Part shown: positions 14,455-15,968 of the stretch, in pieces
Layout: every line of letters begins with the position of its first letter
Position numbering within the stretch: position 1 is the stretch's first letter
Assembly: GCA_049430265.1 (NCBI GenBank)
Contig: JBMTBW010000018.1
Span: 1 to 15,968 of the forward strand
Source: MAG-120802 sp049430265
GTDB taxonomy: Bacteria; Actinomycetota; Actinomycetes; Nanopelagicales; Nanopelagicaceae
Length of the DNA stretch: 15,968 nucleotides
Direction of reading: 5' to 3'
The notes under the pieces: model-generated
The model's input: only the letters and a program-made list of their open reading frames with translations
What the model was told of the DNA's origin: nothing
The model's database searches: none
Made by a program: the position numbers and the translations under genes

Positions 14455-15968
14455 CTGGCTATATTTATTTAATACCGCTGCAATAAAATCAGCATTTTGC
14501 TCTCTATCAGGCATCTTTGCCACGATTACATGAAGCCCAGAATGGATTTGTTGCAAAGCAATATGAAGCTCTTTGGCGCTGCTAATCTGCTGCGAAGAAA
14601 TTCCAAAACTCTTAACCACACTTGCTATATCGATTCCATGCGGTGTGCCAAAAATAGTTTCAAATCCTTTACTGCCTCTCTGTCCAAGAGTTGAAAAGAT
14701 TCCGCCACCATCATTATCAACAACAATTATCGTCAGGTTATCTTGCGTTGGGTTGGCAAGTGCTGAGATGTCATGGAGGAAAGCTAAATCTCCAATCACT
14801 GCATAACTCTCGCTATGTTGCGAAGCTATTCCAAGAGCTGTTGAGATATTGCCATCGATTCCTGCAAGGCCTCGATTGGCATAGGTATTTAAGCCAGATC
14901 TTGGTACGGCAAAACTTTCCAAATCTCTTACTGGTCTAGATGATGAAATAAATAAAGCTGTGTCATCTTCAAGTTCCTCAGCAATGATTGTTGCTAACTC
15001 TGCCTCAGACCACTCTGGAAGAGCAGAGAGGGCAATAGCGGCAAGTGCTTCAAACTTCTTCCATAAATCATGCCAACTTTGGTCAATATCTACTGGATTT
15101 TTCACCCGTGGAATCTGAGTATAAATCTCATCTGAAGTTCTAGATGTATCAATATTTTCTGTGCGAGGATCAATGACTATAACCTTTTTTGCCCCTTGAA
15201 TATAAGCATTAATGCTTCTAGAAAGGGTGGTTCTCCCAATCACAAAAACGTTTTCTGCAGCTAGGGCAATTCTTGCTTTTTCATTCGATAAGACAATTGG
15301 AGCATGGGCAATTGCGTCTTCAAAAACTAGTGGATCTTCCGCGATAAGTGGCGCTGCTAAATCACTTGCAAATTTCTCAATTTCATCCACGCTAAATCCT
15401 GCTCGATCATGACCAACTATCACTAGGGATTTATTTGATTCAATTTTAATCTCGATAACTTCTGCCTTACCTATTTCCTGAGTCTTAACTTTTATTCCAG
15501 AGAGCCAATCTGAGTTATCCTCATTAAGAAGTGGTTCATCAAATTGCAAATTTATATGAACTGGTCCGCTCCCACTTAAAGCCGTTGACAAGTCAAGATC
15601 TTTATCGGTATCCAAACTTGTTCTAACAAAAGCGCCAAAGATATTGCTTTGATTTGTTGTTTGATTAGAACCTGTTCTTCGAAGGCGTGCTGGTCTATCT
15701 GCTGTTAGAAGAAGTAAATTAATATCGCTGTGATGAGCTTCAAGAAGGGCTGGATAGTAGTTAGCTACTGCTGTTCCACTGGTGCAGACAACTGGTACAT
15801 ATCGACTACTTGCCTTTGAGATTCCAAGGGCAAAAAATGCAGCACCTCGCTCATCTATGCGAACATGAAGATCTATTAGGCCCTTCTCTGATGCTTCATA
15901 AAGAGCAATAGACAAAGGGGCGTTGCGAGAGCCTGGAGAAAGGACTACATCTTTAATCCCTAGCTCGA
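14440..15968 (-). CDS. menD: SEPHCHC synthase (MenD), N-terminus cut by window edge
   Basis: A thiamine-diphosphate enzyme joining isochorismate and 2-oxoglutarate to give 2-succinyl-5-enolpyruvyl-6-hydroxy-3-cyclohexene-1-carboxylate with loss of CO2. The frame is open to the right edge (508 residues from 15966); only about 20-30 N-terminal residues seem missing from a family norm near 550. Counting from the first visible codon: VVLSPGSRNAPLSIALYEA (7-25); RIDERGAAFFALG with the conserved cofactor glutamate E39; LLTADRPARLRRTGSNQT; YANRGLAGIDGNISTALG (362-379); and the ThDP/Mg2+ site GDLAFLHD (392-399) to DNDGGGIFSTL (417-427). A TTG at 15915 could be taken as a start but lies inside SPGSRNAPLS, so the true start is upstream of the window. 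It is on the same strand as menG and nuo, with menF inverted between. No terminator is visible after its stop. Confidence 0.96.
   Translation of the reverse strand, partial: ELGIKDVVLSPGSRNAPLSIALYEASEKGLIDLHVRIDERGAAFFALGISKASSRYVPVVCTSGTAVANYYPALLEAHHSDINLLLLTADRPARLRRTGSNQTTNQSNIFGAFVRTSLDTDKDLDLSTALSGSGPVHINLQFDEPLLNEDNSDWLSGIKVKTQEIGKAEVIEIKIESNKSLVIVGHDRAGFSVDEIEKFASDLAAPLIAEDPLVFEDAIAHAPIVLSNEKARIALAAENVFVIGRTTLSRSINAYIQGAKKVIVIDPRTENIDTSRTSDEIYTQIPRVKNPVDIDQSWHDLWKKFEALAAIALSALPEWSEAELATIIAEELEDDTALFISSSRPVRDLESFAVPRSGLNTYANRGLAGIDGNISTALGIASQHSESYAVIGDLAFLHDISALANPTQDNLTIIVVDNDGGGIFSTLGQRGSKGFETIFGTPHGIDIASVVKSFGISSQQISSAKELHIALQQIHSGLHVIVAKMPDREQNADFIAAVLNKYSQLVLL

Noticed and set aside
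14485..14498. Possible terminator hairpin AAAAT-CAGC-ATTTT after menF
   Set aside because: The five A/T-only pairs are weak, there is no T-tract, and it lies inside menD coding sequence.

Overview
The window carries most of a respiratory complex I (nuo) operon next to three menaquinone-biosynthesis genes. It is almost fully coding: 12 nuo cistrons on the minus strand, menG upstream of nuoA, a divergent menF, and the end of menD. No tRNA, rRNA, CRISPR array, insertion sequence or phage gene is visible, and no gap between genes exceeds about 50 bases.

Organism: the proteins look actinobacterial. NuoJ and NuoH have long C-terminal tails, NuoC and NuoD are separate proteins, NuoG keeps the N7 cluster motif, NuoE has the long C-terminal tail, and MenG resembles the mycobacterial type. 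Base composition is low for that phylum (lines counted by eye fall between about 38 and 50 % G+C). Together this suggests a small-genome, low-GC aquatic actinobacterium such as the freshwater acI / Nanopelagicales group; this is inference, not a taxonomic assignment.

Layout, read along the minus-strand transcript from right to left: menD (5' end cut by the right edge), then menF in the opposite orientation (its 3' end overlaps menD by 15 bases), a 51-base divergent region, menG, a 40-base gap with a candidate internal promoter and hairpins, then nuoA, nuoB, nuoC, nuoD, a fused nuoE-nuoF, nuoG, nuoH, nuoI, nuoJ, nuoK, nuoL, and the first 150 codons of nuoM, cut by the left edge. nuoN would be expected beyond it. 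Nuo junctions are extremely tight (ATGA or TAATG overlaps, or gaps of 0 to 4 bases), implying translational coupling throughout.

How the parts work together: MenF turns chorismate into isochorismate, MenD adds a succinyl-semialdehyde unit from 2-oxoglutarate, and MenG performs the last methylation to menaquinone. Complex I then oxidises NADH (NuoE-F-G), passes electrons through the Fe-S chain (NuoG, I, B) to menaquinone at the NuoB/NuoD/NuoH site, and pumps protons through NuoA, H, J, K, L, M and N. The locus therefore joins quinone supply to the enzyme that uses it.

The most notable departure from the textbook layout is the NuoE-NuoF fusion. I do not see an undescribed system here; the rest is a compact, well-conserved respiratory locus with a few regulatory and architectural details worth checking.
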